DNA from: Spiroplasma tabanidicola | GTDB lineage: Bacteria > Bacillota_I > Bacilli_A > Mycoplasmatales > Mycoplasmataceae | Length of the DNA stretch: 64,000 nucleotides | Reading direction: 5' to 3' | Assembly (NCBI RefSeq): GCF_009730595.1 | Contig: NZ_CP046276.1 | Location: 930,001 to 994,000, forward strand | Part shown: piece after piece, positions 14,354 through 25,879 of the stretch | Numbering within the stretch: position 1 is the stretch's first letter | Layout of the letters: the number at the start of each line of letters is the position of its first letter | The notes under the pieces: generated by a model | Seen by the model: only the letters and a program-made list of their open reading frames with translations | Told to the model about the DNA's origin: nothing | Database searches by the model: none | Made by a program: the position numbers and the translations under genes

Positions 14354-15694
14354 TCATTCTATTGTTGCTGATTTTTCTTCATTTTCATCATTAATTGGGT
14401 CAAAAATTTTATTTGTATCTATTTCTAACGTTCTTGTTTTTTCTTTTTGCAAATTATCTAACATGTTAAAGTTATCATTATTTGCTAAGTTTTTTTTAGG
14501 TTGAATATTACGGTTTTGTTTTTTTAAAGCTTCTCAGATTCTATCTCCATCACCTAAAAAAATCTTATTTTCATAATTCATATCAACCTTAGGTTGTTTT
14601 CTTTCAGTTTGAGGTTTACTTGCTATTTTTTGGGGAATATTTCCTATTGGATCTTTATAAATACTTGCTTTTTGTGCAACAAGTCTTCTTGGTACTATTG
14701 TTTGTTTATAAGGGTCTTTTGGCTTATCAGAAAATAAATACTCTTGTACAGTATTTGATAATTGCTCTTCTTGGACACCCACAGGTCTATCTGGACGTTT
14801 TATTCTTGGTTGTTGACTATTTGATTGGTTTTGTTGTTTAAATTGATTAAACATAATATCTTGTTGTTGATTTTGAAAGTTTTCTTGATCGAAATTATTT
14901 TCTTCTTGAGTTTGATCATAATTTTCTAAATTAGGTACATCAAAATTTTGATCTTGAACACTTTCGTCGTGATCTTCTATGTGCATATTTTCAAAATCAT
15001 TTTCAGATAGATTATTTCTTAATTTTTGAATTTTATCTGCTATATTAAATGTTTCATCATTTGGAGTTGAAGTAAATGATAAATCATCATGCGCCTGATT
15101 CATATTATTTACTTGTTGTTGCATGTTAAATTGAGGTTGTGGTTGAAATTGAGGTTGTGGTTGAAATTGAGGTTGTGGTTGAAATTGAGGTTGTGGTTGA
15201 AATTGAGGTTGTGGTTGAAATTGTTGATTAAACTTATTTGAAGTAACATTTTTATTACCATCTTCATTATTTGATTTAACTATAGCAACAATACTCAATG
15301 CAGATCTTACTATGAAAATAATTATAGGAAAAACTATAAACAGCACTATAGAAATTATAAGATAACTGCTACTTCCTAATAATTTTATTACAACATCATA
15401 TGTCATAAAATAAAATGATATAGATATAATTATTGCTAAAATTGATGCTAATAAATCAAAAATTGAAATATAAGGATTGTTATTGATAAAAAAACAAACC
15501 ATAGTAGCAATAAAAGCAATAATTGCCACAAGAATTAATAAATATTGCAATCAATGAGCATATTCACTATTAAACATTGAATAAGCATGCATTTTTTCGC
15601 CTGGAATACTAATAATAATTAAAGATGCAGACATAAATACAAATAATGCTCCAAAAATTCCAAGCACTAAGTTCATAATTTTAATTGCTTTCAT
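14345..15694 (-). CDS. Four-helix membrane protein with QP-rich repeat and long disordered tail
   Basis: 449 residues after reading UGA as Trp near both ends. Residues ~5-130 hold four hydrophobic segments (GIFGALFVFMSASLIII; YLLILVAIIAFIATMVCFF; DLLASILAIIISISFYF; YLIISIVLFIVFPIIIFIV). Then comes a tandem QPQFQP repeat (five copies) and a tail rich in Q, N, D and E, ending with a basic patch (IKRPDRP, KQTIVPRRLVAQK). It starts at 15694 after GGGG. This is probably a membrane anchor with a cytoplasmic interaction tail, as in division or cytoskeletal scaffolds; that role is a guess from architecture. No homologue is recognised. Confidence 0.7.
15131..15220. repeat. Tandem 18-bp repeat, five copies
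   Basis: Five perfect copies of TTGAGGTTGTGGTTGAAA on the plus strand, encoding QPQFQP on the minus strand. Perfect identity points to recent slippage expansion; copy number may vary between strains. Confidence 0.93.
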
Positions 15695-15796
15695 AAAATA
15701 ACCCCTATCTTTTAGCCCTACATTAATATAATTTTAGCATATTATCATTGTAGTTTTTTACAATTTTTATGCACAAAACTAATAAAATAGTCTGAT

Positions 15797-17212
15797 TTAA
15801 TAGTTTATAACTATACCTTTATATCTTGTCATACTTATTAATGACTCTCTAATTCCTTGAACACCTTCTCCAGAATCTTTTATTCCTAAAAAAGGAAAAC
15901 AATCAGGCCCTCGTTGAGATTTTGAATTAATATTTACAGTTCCTGTTTCAATTTGTTTTGCAACATTTATAGCTGTTGAAATATCTTGACAAAATACACT
16001 TGCTTGTAATCCAAAGTTTGACTTATTTGCAAGTTTAATCATTTCTTCAATACTATTTACTCTCAAAATTGGCAAAACTGGTCCAAACGGTTCTTCTCAT
16101 GCTAATTTCATATCAGGAGTAACATAATCAACTAATGTTGGTCACATTAGATTTTTTTCTCTTTTATCTCCAAATAAGATTTTAGCACCTTTTTGTTTTG
16201 CATCATCAATTAATCCTTGAATAAAATCACTTGATTTTTCATCAATGACTGGTGTTATAAATGCATTTTGTTCTGGTGTTCCAACACTTAATTTTTCTAC
16301 ATGTTTTTTTATAATTGGTACTAATTTATCTGCAATTTGATCATTTACAAATACTCTTTTAATTGCAGTACATCTTTGTCCAGAATATCCAAAAGCTCCA
16401 GTTACAATTTCTGAAGCATATTTTTCTAAATCGCGATCATCTAAAACTAAAGCTGGATCTTTTCCTCCAAGTTCAAGTACTAAATCAGTTGAACTACCTT
16501 TTGCTCTAATTTGATTTCCAATACCAACACTTCCTGTAAATGAAATCATATCAATTTCAGGATTTGAAGTAATTATATCTCCCACTTCTCTTCCTCTACC
16601 AGTCACAACATTAAAAATGCCTTTTGGAAAGTCTGCTTCAATTGCTAATTTTGCCATATAAGCGCCAGTTAAACTTCCTGCAGTTGCTGGTTTGAATACA
16701 ACTGTGTTTCCCATTACAAGTGCTGGAATAATTTTTGCTAATGCTAAATTAAAAGGATAGTTAAAAGGTGAAATTGCTAATATAACTCCTTTTGCTACTC
16801 TTTCAAATATTCCTAATTTATTTTTAGCACCCATTCCCTCACCTGTCATAGCAAGCGGATCCATTCTTTTTGCTTCTTCAAATGTATAATCAATTATTTC
16901 TACAGTTCTTAAAACTTCAGCTAGTGAGTCTTTTAAATTTTTTGCAATTTCTTCACTCATTATTTTTGCTATTTCATCTTGATGTTTTAAAATAGCATCT
17001 CTAAATTTTTTTAAAATACTAATTCGTTCTAATAATGCTAATTTTTCTCAATCTTTTTGTGCATTTCTTGCTGCGCTATATGCTTTATTAATGTCTTCTG
17101 CTTTTAATGCAGTTACTTTTCCAGCCGGTAAAAGTGTAGTAGGATTAATGATTTCTAATCATTCTCCATTATTAATAAATTCATTATTAATAAATGCTTT
17201 TAGTTCTCTCAT
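15797..17212 (-). CDS. gapN: Non-phosphorylating NADP-dependent glyceraldehyde-3-phosphate dehydrogenase
   Basis: 471 residues through several UGA-Trp codons, the usual GapN length. An aldehyde dehydrogenase fold is clear: ISPFNYPFN and FKPATAGSLTG (cofactor binding), FTGSVGIGNQI, the general-base Glu in LELGGKDPAL, the catalytic Cys in GYSGQRCTAIKR, and EEPFGPVLPI. GapN oxidises glyceraldehyde-3-phosphate straight to 3-phosphoglycerate with NADP, giving NADPH rather than ATP; it is a common NADPH source in Mollicutes. A TATAAT (17239-17234) precedes the ATG. It appears to be a single-gene unit between two operons. Confidence 0.93.
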
Positions 17213-17256
17213 TTTTTGATTCCCTTCAACTGAATTATAACTATAAAATTTTAAAA

Positions 17257-18003
17257 TTAATTTTCATTTGATAATTTAAACATTATTATCGATCCTGCTA
17301 CTGCAATATTTAAACTTTCCACTTCTTTATTTGTTTCTAATAAAAAGTTTTTGTCACATATATCAACAATACTTTGTTTAATTCCTGAACCTTCATTTCC
17401 TAAAACTAATGCTAAGTGTTGTTTTTTTGCAACTTGAGATTTGTCAAAATTATTTTCTTTACTTAAGCTAGTAGAAATTAGTAGATAATTTTGTTCTTTT
17501 AAGTTTCTAATTGTTTTATCTAAATCTACATATTCAATATTTAATTTAAAATGATTTCCTTGGGCTGCACGCAAAACCTTAGAATTATACACACTTACAC
17601 TGTTTTTTGAACAAATAATGTTTTTAAAATCAAATGCAATTGCACTTCTTAAAATGGTTCCTAAGTTTCCTGGATCTTGAATATCATCTAGAATTAAAAC
17701 ATTAGATTTTTCAATAAATTGAGTTTTCATATTACAAATCGCAAAAACTTCTTGAGAGGTTTTTAAGTCACTTAATTTATTTGCAACATTGTCACTAATT
17801 TCAATTACATTATCATACTCTCTAAACTCATTAATTGTTTTTTTAGTAACTAAAATAGTATCAACTAAGTGATACTTTAAAGCTTCTCTGACAATATTCA
17901 AACCTTCAACTAAATATTTTTGTTCTTTAAATTGAACTTTTCTATCTTTATATTTTAAAATCTTGATTATTAAATTATTATTTACTGATGTAATCTTTTC
18001 CAT
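17257..18003 (-). CDS. TrmH/SpoU-family RNA 2'-O-methyltransferase
   Basis: 248 residues. A short N-terminal substrate domain (EKITSVNNNLIIKILKYKDRK...YLVEG) precedes the SPOUT trefoil-knot domain with motif 1 LDDIQDPGNLGTILRSA, motif 2 LALVLGNEGSGI and motif 3 VESLNIAVAGSIIMF. The family transfers a methyl group from SAM to a ribose in rRNA or tRNA. The N-terminal layout resembles 23S rRNA RlmB-like or TsnR/YsgA enzymes rather than tRNA TrmH, but the target nucleotide cannot be told from sequence. It is the last gene of dut-like/unknown/methyltransferase. Confidence 0.88.
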   Translation of the reverse strand: MEKITSVNNNLIIKILKYKDRKVQFKEQKYLVEGLNIVREALKYHLVDTILVTKKTINEFREYDNVIEISDNVANKLSDLKTSQEVFAICNMKTQFIEKSNVLILDDIQDPGNLGTILRSAIAFDFKNIICSKNSVSVYNSKVLRAAQGNHFKLNIEYVDLDKTIRNLKEQNYLLISTSLSKENNFDKSQVAKKQHLALVLGNEGSGIKQSIVDICDKNFLLETNKEVESLNIAVAGSIIMFKLSNEN

Positions 18004-18021
18004 TTTAAGAACCTTTCTTAA

Positions 18022-19137
18022 TTATTCAACATATGTAAAACCAATTTCATATAGTTTATTTTCAGGTTTTATATAATCTTTTCCTTTATATTTAGGATCT
18101 TGCACAGGATATCCATGAACTCCTTGCGCTCTTCTTGGTGGGTCTAATAATTTTGCTTGAATTGAAGCTAATGGACTTACACGTTCACCCTTTGCCTTTT
18201 TTTCTCTTGTTTCATTCATTAAATCTTCAATATCTCTAACTTTTTCTTGTTTAACTAAAATTCAAATCTTATTTTCATCTCATCATTTAACAATTTTTCG
18301 ATATTCATCTCATGTAAATTTTTTAGGTGTATCTCCAACAATGAATCGATTATTTTTTTGATTTCAATCAATTACAAAATCTTTTCATACAACATCACCT
18401 GTCCTTGTAGAAACAGTTAAATCTTTTGCTTTTTGAATACATTCGTCAAGTGTTTTGTTACCATATCCTATGAAAGTATTACCATTTCAATATGTTATAT
18501 ATGAATATTTTCTTGGATTTCAAACTTCTTCAAATATCAACGTACTAACTCAATATCTTCCATCAGAGTTATTTTTAAAGAACTCAAATCCATACTTACT
18601 ATACTTTAAAACTACTTCTTTTTTTGTAACTTTAACAACTTTATAAGTGAAAGTTTCTACAATTTTATCAATTTCTTCTTGAGTAAAATTATCTCTTGCA
18701 TGTCTACTTGCATCTCTTAATTTTGTTTTTGGATCTTTAAATACTTTTGTGTAATCTTCAAAATTAGCTTTTGGTCTCCCATATAATCTATTTTCACTAT
18801 TAGGGTCTGGCATAACTACTTTACCACCCTTTTCAAGTTGTTCATCTCTTTGTTCTTTTTCTTCTAATTGTCTTTTTAATCTTGCAATTATACTTTTTGC
18901 ATCATTTTTATTATTTTCTAAGTTTTGATTTTGGGTTTGGTCTTCTTCATTTGTTTTTATTGGACTATTATTTGTTTCAGTATCATTATTTAAATCAAAT
19001 CTATCATACGTTTTAGTATAATTTGTTTTATCTTCATCTAAATCAATACTTTCATCCAATGTTAAAGTAGGACGTTTAGGGTCAAACTCTTGACTTGGTT
19101 TAAAATCTGCAACCTTTTTATTTTTTTTATCATCCAT
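18022..19137 (-). CDS. Trp-rich hypothetical protein in the dut operon
   Basis: 371 residues; the frame crosses many UGA codons, all read as Trp. Residues ~1-70 are acidic and probably disordered; ~75-110 form a charged coiled coil (SIIARLKRQLEEKEQRDEQ); ~120-371 look globular and are strikingly rich in Trp, Tyr and Phe (KIVKWWDENKIWI). The C terminus has LLDPPRRAQGVHGYPV. No signal peptide or membrane segment. It sits 23 nt after the dut-like gene and 18 nt before the methyltransferase, so the three are cotranscribed. No function is recognised. Confidence 0.75.
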
Positions 19138-19160
19138 AAATAGACCTCCCTAATTAATTA

Positions 19161-19661
19161 TTAATAATTATTATCTTGTCTTTCAAAATTCACTTTATTT
19201 TTTTCAATATATGCTTCAATTATCTCTTTTTCGCTAAAATCCAAAATTTTTGCTATTGAAAAAAATGCATCTAACATATTTGTAAAAAACTGTACATTTC
19301 TATTTTTATTAAATTCTCCAACTTTTTGTAAACAATTTAAATAAGCATCAATAATAGTATTATTTTGAAAAGCAAAATTATAATCTTCTGGTTTAAAACC
19401 TGTCAAATAACCAATAGAAACAATAAAATGAATACCATCAATATATTCTTCTAAAAGAATATTTTTCTCGCTTGGTTTTTTATTTGATCAAAATTTAAAT
19501 GCTCTTTGTTCATTAATAAATTCACATATTTCTACATATAAAGCAACTATTTTTTTTGACAAAATCTCTTCATTATTTGTTATATTCCACTTTGTTTCTA
19601 TATATTTATCTAATTCTTTTTGCTTATCAATGATGAAATTAAGGTTTTTTTCATTAAGCAT
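19161..19661 (-). CDS. dut: Dimeric (all-alpha) dUTPase-like protein
   Basis: 166 residues with two Trp, one encoded by UGA. It shows the metal-binding signature of the dimeric dUTPase/MazG superfamily: LYVEICEFINEQRAFKFW followed by EEYIDGIHFIVSIG, giving an E-x-x-E ... E-x-x-D acidic cluster. Such enzymes hydrolyse dUTP to dUMP and pyrophosphate, keeping uracil out of DNA. Start ATG at 19661 after AAAGGAG. It heads a three-gene operon. A related nucleotide pyrophosphohydrolase specificity cannot be excluded. Confidence 0.8.
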
Positions 19662-19691
19662 ATTTTTTCTCCTTTGCTTATAATTTTAAAT

Positions 19692-19722
19692 AAAAAAAGT
19701 AACTTTTAAAATTACTTTTTTA
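19692..19722 (-). terminator. Intrinsic terminator after the GH32 cluster
   Basis: Minus strand AAAAAAGTAA and TTACTTTTTT pair around a short A/T loop and end in T7. It closes the GH32 operon before the dut-like gene. Confidence 0.75.
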
Positions 19723-19741
19723 ATTCTTTTAATTTTTATTT

Positions 19742-21310
19742 TTAAATATCTAAATTATAATAATCCATAGAAATTTGATAATTATTTTGCATAATAATAC
19801 TTAATTTTTCGTCATTTTTTGTGCCTAAAAATTTAGACATTGTAAAAGTATAACCATTTGGGAATTCTAATTCAATTATTCTTTTATCTAAAAAAATCTT
19901 TAGTATGTCATTTTTTGAGAACTTAACATTAAATTCTCTTGTTTTAATAAATTCAGATCTTTCTTGCAAAATTTTGTAACTTGTATTTCTTTTTATGCAT
20001 ACCTTATTTTTTTTAAAATCTAAATATATATCAATTTTATAAAAACTGTCAAAAAAGCTAAAAGTTATTGCTTCATTAAAGTCTTGTACATCTTTTAAAT
20101 TAACATTTAACTGATATGCACCACTAAGATTATTGAAATTTGTTGAGTTTGAAAATATCTTAGTCTTAGTTAAACCACTATTTTCATAATCGATTATCTT
20201 TGAACTAATAAAATAGTCATTTTTTGATTTATTTAGTTTTAAATTTCTCGCTAATGACATAGCCCCATATCTTCCATCATTAGGGCTTTGATAAATATAT
20301 GATCAATTACCAATTCAACCCGTTGTAACTAAACTATTGATATTTTTTATGCCTTTATCCTTTTTCATAAAATTTGCAGCGTAATAATCAGGTCCAAAAT
20401 CTAATCTTTTTGATGTAAAGTTTTTATCTGGTATAAAAACATAATTATTATCTATATCTCCAATTGTGTAGTATGTACCTACAGAATAACCATCTTCATC
20501 TTTACCTCATGAACCATTTCCGCCATAAAATAAAACTCATTTTTTTTCATTACTTCCAAAAACATTCATTTGATATAAGTTCGGACATTCTAGCATAGGG
20601 TGTGGAACAGTTATTTTCCCAACTTTTTCAAAACCACTTGTTGGATTATCAGATACTCATACTCCAAAATATTCATTTTGAGCTAAATATACGACATACT
20701 TATTATCCATTTTAAAAAAATATGGATCTCTAAAATCACTTCTATTTTCAGGAATTTCTTGATTTATATTAATAATTGGTTCTTGTTTTATAGGTAAAAA
20801 ATTATACCCTCCATCAGTAGAATAATAACCTAAAATATTTTGGCCCTCATCAAAAAAACTTGAGTTAATAGATATTATTGCGTCATTTCCATATCCAAAT
20901 CAATTATCCAAATCTTCAAAAATAGTTCCAGAAGAAATATCAGCATATCTTGTCATATTTTTTTTAATAGCAATGCCTTCATATTCTCAGTTTAATCAAT
21001 CTTTTGTTGTAACATGATAAACATTGGTTCCCAGCTCACCAAATTTTCATCCTTTCGCATTAAATCTAATTTTGTCACTGTATAAAAAATATACATGTCA
21101 AGTTCCATCTCTATAAAAACCACCTTGAATATCGTTCATCATTCCCGCTTTTTTCATATCAACGTGAAACTTATTAGAAAATCTTTGTTGTAAAGGTTGT
21201 AAAGGTTTATTAACATATATCATTGAAAAAAAATAAATTACAAATAAAACAAAAATAAACAAAAAAGAAAAAATAAATTTACTAACCTTAGATAATAAAT
21301 ATTTTTTCAT
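19742..21310 (-). CDS. GH32 fructosidase/levanase-like protein A, membrane-anchored
   Basis: 522 residues. An N-terminal hydrophobic segment (FSFLFIFVLFVIYFFSM) has no lipobox Cys, so this copy is held by a transmembrane anchor, unlike its two neighbours. The five-bladed propeller carries all three GH32 signatures: nucleophile D60 in MMNDIQGGF (most GH32 have NDPNG), FRDPYFF, and the acid/base Glu in LECPNLY; a C-terminal beta-sandwich follows. GH32 enzymes release fructose from sucrose, inulin or levan. It starts 4 nt after gene B, so it is the last gene of the operon, and a terminator follows. Substrate unknown. Confidence 0.87.
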
Positions 21311-21314
21311 AATC

Positions 21315-22904
21315 TTAATCCTGTACAATTTGATAATACTTGTAATTAATAGATTCTTTTTCTGAAGTTAATTTTACTTTTTCTTTTGTAACTCCATCTG
21401 GATATTTAAGCATTGTAAATGTAGAACCGTCTAAAAATTTAAATTCTAAAATAGTTTTGTCATTATATATTTCTAAAATACTTTTATCATTAACGTTTTC
21501 TCTATTTATATCAAATACTCTTTGTTTTTCAAATGCTTCTTTTCCAAAGTGAAAGTCTTGATTTATTGATCTTGTAACTGCAATTTTATTATTTAAAAAA
21601 TCAATTATGACATTTACATCATATTGTTCATCTCCAATATATAAGTTTATTTTGTCTTCTGTGCTTTTTAAATTATCAAATAATAAATCTAGTTTATAAA
21701 ATTGTCCTGCTAAATTTTCTTTTTCTATCAAATCAGAATCGTTACTGTATTCACCTTCTTTTGTAACTTTATAATCGTCAAAACCTAAGTAACTAGAATT
21801 TATGTAATAAACTGGTTTTTCAATTGAACCTTGATTGACTAATTTTAATTCTCTTGCTAAAGACATATTTCCCAATCTACCATCATTTGGTACTGAGAAA
21901 TTATAATTTCAATTGCTAACTCACGCTGTTGCAATTAAGCTATCTAAATCGACATTTGAACTACTTTTAGTAACAAATTTTGCTGCATAAAAATCTGGAC
22001 CAAAGTCTATTCTTTTATAAGTTTGGTCTTCATCTGGTTTAAAAATATATGTATTTTCATCAAGAGTTCCTGTAATGTAATAAGTTCCTGTTGATAATCC
22101 ATCTGCATTATCACCTCATTCACCATTACCTCCATAAATAGCTACTCACTTTTTTGCACATTCATTATTTGAAACATTCATTTGAAATAAATTTGGGCAT
22201 TCTAACATTGGGTGGTCAGCTTTAAATGAACCAGTTTTTTCAAATCCACTAGTAGGTTTATTTGAAACATATACTCCAAATTCATTTTCTTCTGCAATAT
22301 ACATAATAAACTTATTATCTTTTTTGAAAAAGTATGGATCTCTAAAATTTTCATTTGTTTTTTTGTGTAGATTTCATAAAATTGGTTCTTCTTTTACAGG
22401 ATCAAATTTATATCCTCCATCAATAGAATAAAACATCATAATGTTTTGACCTTCATCACTATATGATGTTGTGACTGCAATAATAGCTTTTGAACCATAT
22501 CCAAAATCGTTATTTACATCTTCAAAAAAAGTTCCAGAAGCTTGATCTCCATATTTTGTAGTGTATTTTGGGACAGCTGGACCTTCATACTTTCAATTAA
22601 TTCAATCGGTTGTTGTTACATGATATCAAACAGAACCAAACTTTCCGTGGTTATATCCTGATGGATCAAAAATACCATCTGCATTTTGCAAGAAATAAAT
22701 ATGTCATTTATTATCTCTAAAAAATCCACCTTGAATATCATTCATCATCCCTGTTGTTGGGTTTTGAACGTGAAAACGATTTGTATATTTTGCATCATCA
22801 ATTGGTGGTAATTTATAGTTTGGATAACTTTTACATGCAACTGAACCAAAAGAAAAACTTGTTCCTAAAAATCCAACAAAAATTGCTTTTAATAATTTTT
22901 TCAT
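21315..22904 (-). CDS. GH32 fructosidase/levanase-like lipoprotein B
   Basis: 529 residues. The signal peptide ends in a lipobox GSVAC with Cys24, so the mature protein is lipid-anchored outside the cell. Catalytic signatures: D56 in MMNDIQGGF, FRDPYFF and LECPNLF, all intact. The C-terminal beta-sandwich (NMSLARELKLVNQ onward) matches those of A and C. It lies 20 nt after gene C and 4 nt before gene A. The paralogues most likely differ in chain length or linkage preference, but this cannot be read from sequence. Confidence 0.9.
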
Positions 22905-22924
22905 AAATGTTTTTCCCCTAATGC

Positions 22925-24595
22925 TTATTTTTTAATGTTACTATAGTAATTCATATCAAATTTTAACTTACTTGATAAAGAATCAATTTTAAGTTTTTCT
23001 GGTGTTTTTCCGTCCCTAAACTTAATCATAGAAATAATACTTCTATCAGGTAAAACTGCTTCAATAGTTGTTGTGTCTACTATTAAAGTTATACGAGAAT
23101 CATTTTCTAAATTTAAATTTGTACTATATGCTCTTTCCTGAGTAAATCCTTTATTACCTTTTAATGTTTTATCAAGAGAAGATCTTTGAGTCATAATTTG
23201 ATTATTTTTAAAGTCTAATTTCAATATATTTTTATAAGTTTCATCATTAAATACAAATTGGATAACATTATCAGAACTTTTTGTACTTTTGAAGACAATA
23301 TCCATTTTATAGCTTCCTCCATCAATTTTTGAAGGGTTTATAGCATCTGAGTTAGTTGAAATACTTTTATCTCAATCATTTACTCCTAAAAATTCTTGAT
23401 TCATGCAGTATTTTCCAGTTCCATCTTGAGAAAGTCTAATTTTTCTTGCCAATGACATATTTCCTCAATAACCAGTATTTGGAACTACTCTATTGTAATC
23501 TCAACTGCTCATTCAACCTGTTCCTATTAAGTGATCGTTTTTTACACTTGAACTATCATCTTCAAAGAATTTTGCAGCATAAAAATCTGCTCCAAAATCA
23601 AGTCTTTGAGGACCTTGCTCTTCTACAAAAACAAAATCTTCATTTAAATGACCAACCGAATAATATGTTCCAGTTCCTAAATTATCAACTGATTTTGCAT
23701 CATTATTCTTGTTGTTCCCGTTACCTCCATAAATAAATACATATTTTTTATTTTCTGAGTCTCCATTGACGTTTAACTCAAATAAATTTGCACATTCTAC
23801 CATAGCATGTTTTACATAATAATCGCCTTTATGTATATATCCAGATAATGGTTTATCAGAAACATAAACTCCAAATTTATCTAATTGAGATACATACATA
23901 ACAAATTTTCCGTCCTTTTTAAAGAAATGTGGGTCTCTAAAATCAGGATAAGTTCCTTCTGGTTGCCCATTTTTTAAAATTGGCTCACCATCATTTAAAA
24001 CATTAAAATTATATCCAAAATCATTGCCATTTCCTTCTTTATCTCCAGGACTTGAGTAATAAGCTAAAATGTTTTGTCCTTTTTCTCCACCATATGCCGT
24101 TGAAATAGCCACTCTACCATTTTTTATTTTATTTTCCTTAAAATCTCCATCTTTGTCGACAAATAAAGTTCCTCCAGCTGCATCCCCTCAGCCTTTAGCG
24201 TTTCATTTTTTTACAGCTAAACCTTTATATTCTCAATTTATAAAGTTTTTAGTTTGCATATGGTATCATTCAGTACCATTTTCTCCGATTTGTTCTCCCT
24301 TTTCGTCATATTTTGCATCTTTATTATATAAAAAGTAAATATGTCAATATGTTCCGTCAAATCATCCACCTTGCATATCATTTAACATACCTTTATAATC
24401 TGGTGCATCAACATGAAAATTATTATGATATTTATCATTTTCTTCTGATGAATTAAAGTTAGTTCCATTTATTATTTCAAAACTTTTTTCAACATCAAAA
24501 GATTGATCAATTGGTCTTTTTTTACAAGACATTAAAAAAGATGATGAACTTGCTGACAAAGCTACAACACCTAATATGTTGAATAATCTTTTCAT
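22925..24595 (-). CDS. GH32 fructosidase/levanase-like lipoprotein C
   Basis: 556 residues, first gene of the cluster. The signal peptide has lipobox FLMSC with Cys24. Catalytic signatures: D73 in MLNDMQGGW, DFRDPHFF and VECANLF. It has an extra linker (residues ~25-60) rich in acidic and polar residues. It is the most divergent of the three (NDMQG rather than NDIQG; ECANL rather than ECPNL). Expressed from the promoter region at 24633-24670, which includes a perfect palindrome. Confidence 0.9.
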
Positions 24596-24632
24596 TTTTT
24601 TTATTCCCTTATCTATTGTTTTTTTTAAAAAC

Positions 24633-24670
24633 AATATTATAATTTTATAATATTTTTTTGTAAGGTTCAA
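24633..24670 (-). promoter_or_regulatory. GH32 operon promoter with overlapping palindrome
   Basis: Minus strand -35 TTGAAC (24670-24665), 17-bp spacer, -10 TAAAAT (24647-24642). A perfect inverted repeat with 10-bp arms, AATATTATAA-AA-TTATAATATT, covers 24633-24654 and overlaps the -10, a position suitable for a repressor. In this AT-rich genome a chance palindrome is possible. Confidence 0.5.
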
Positions 24671-25084
24671 ACAAATAATATTATAACTAGAGATATTAAA
24701 AAGCACTTAAATAGAGTATTTAGAAACTGGTCTATTATATTAGAAATATAAATATCTAAAAAAATGATATAAATGTTATAGAGTATTTATTTGCCTTGAT
24801 AAAATGGAAAACTTGTTTTAGCAAAGTAACCATAATTCATTGTAAAACAATTACTAAAAACTATATCTAAACTCATATAGCAAATAAAAACCTTTCATAT
24901 AAATTAAAACAATTAATTAAAGAAGGTCACGTAGATAAACTACTATAAAATATAAAAAACTTAAAATCTTTTAAATAGTTAATAAGCAAAGAAATAAAAA
25001 AAAAATATTTTAAGATATATCTGAAAAATATATTTTAGAAATGCTTTGTAATTAACATAATTTTTTTATAGATAAATAGAATTT
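24671..25084. other. Intergenic region without recognisable genes
   Basis: About 410 nt of AT-rich DNA between the divergent GH32 operon and the ABC ATPase gene. Both strands are broken by many stops even with UGA as Trp. No RNA fold or known repeat was recognised; it may be decayed coding DNA. Confidence 0.5.
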
Positions 25085-25112
25085 TTGCTTAAATTATTTA
25101 ATAATATATAAT
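25085..25112 (+). promoter_or_regulatory. Promoter of the ABC ATPase gene
   Basis: -35 TTGCTT (25085-25090), 16-bp spacer, -10 TATAAT (25107-25112); GGGAG ribosome binding site follows at ~25140. Confidence 0.6.
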
Positions 25113-25151
25113 AATTTAGTAAAAAAAAGATTATTTTAGGGAGATAAAAAT

Positions 25152-25847
25152 ATGATAGTTATTGATAAAGTTAATAAATATTACGGTAAAAAACAAGTAT
25201 TAAAAGATATAAATTTAACAATTAAAGATTCAGAGTCAATTGCATTTTTAGGTTCAAATGGAAGTGGAAAAACTACATTAGTAGAAATAATTGCTAAGTT
25301 GCTAAAGCCAACAAGCGGTTCAATAAAATATACTGATGAGTCAAATTCTGAAGTACAAAAAAGAGTTGGGATGCAATTTCAAGATGGAAGCTGACCACCA
25401 GGGACTAAGGTATTAGATTTAGTAAGCTTTTATAAAAATAAAACATTTTTAAAAACAAAAGAGTTTGAAGAATTAGTAGAAGCATTTAACTTAAATGAGT
25501 TTATTAAAAAGCCGATTGATTCATTATCTGGAGGTCAAAGACAAAGAGCTAATTGCTTCTTATCAATTATAAATGAACCACAAGTATTAATTTTAGATGA
25601 GTTAATCACCGGTCTTGACCTAGAGATGCAAATAAAATTAATCAACTTTTTTAAAAGTTATAAAAAAAATAAAAATTTAACTCTTTTAATTGTTTCTCAT
25701 ATTCCTGAAGAAGTTGAAGATCTTTGCGATAGAATTGTTATTCTAAAAGATGGTGAGGTTTATGAAGATAAAAACATAAAAGAAGTTAAAGAAAAATATG
25801 GTAGTTTAAGAAAAAGATTAATGGATTATTATGAAATCAAGAATTAA
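25152..25847 (+). CDS. ABC transporter ATP-binding protein (ABC-2 exporter type)
   Basis: 231 residues, one UGA-Trp (after MQFQDGS). Walker A GSNGSGKTT, Q-loop MQFQDGS, signature LSGGQRQR, Walker B VLILDELITGLD and H-loop SHIPEEVEDL are all intact. The D-loop region reads DELITGLD rather than DEPTTGLD. Lone, short ATPases of this type pair with ABC-2 permeases; the only permeases nearby are on the opposite strand at 26285-27121 and 29823-30677. An IS relic lies between, so an inversion may have separated them from one ancestral operon. Substrate unknown. Confidence 0.9.
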
Positions 25848-25879
25848 AAAATAAACATTTAATTTAAACTAGACTCAAA

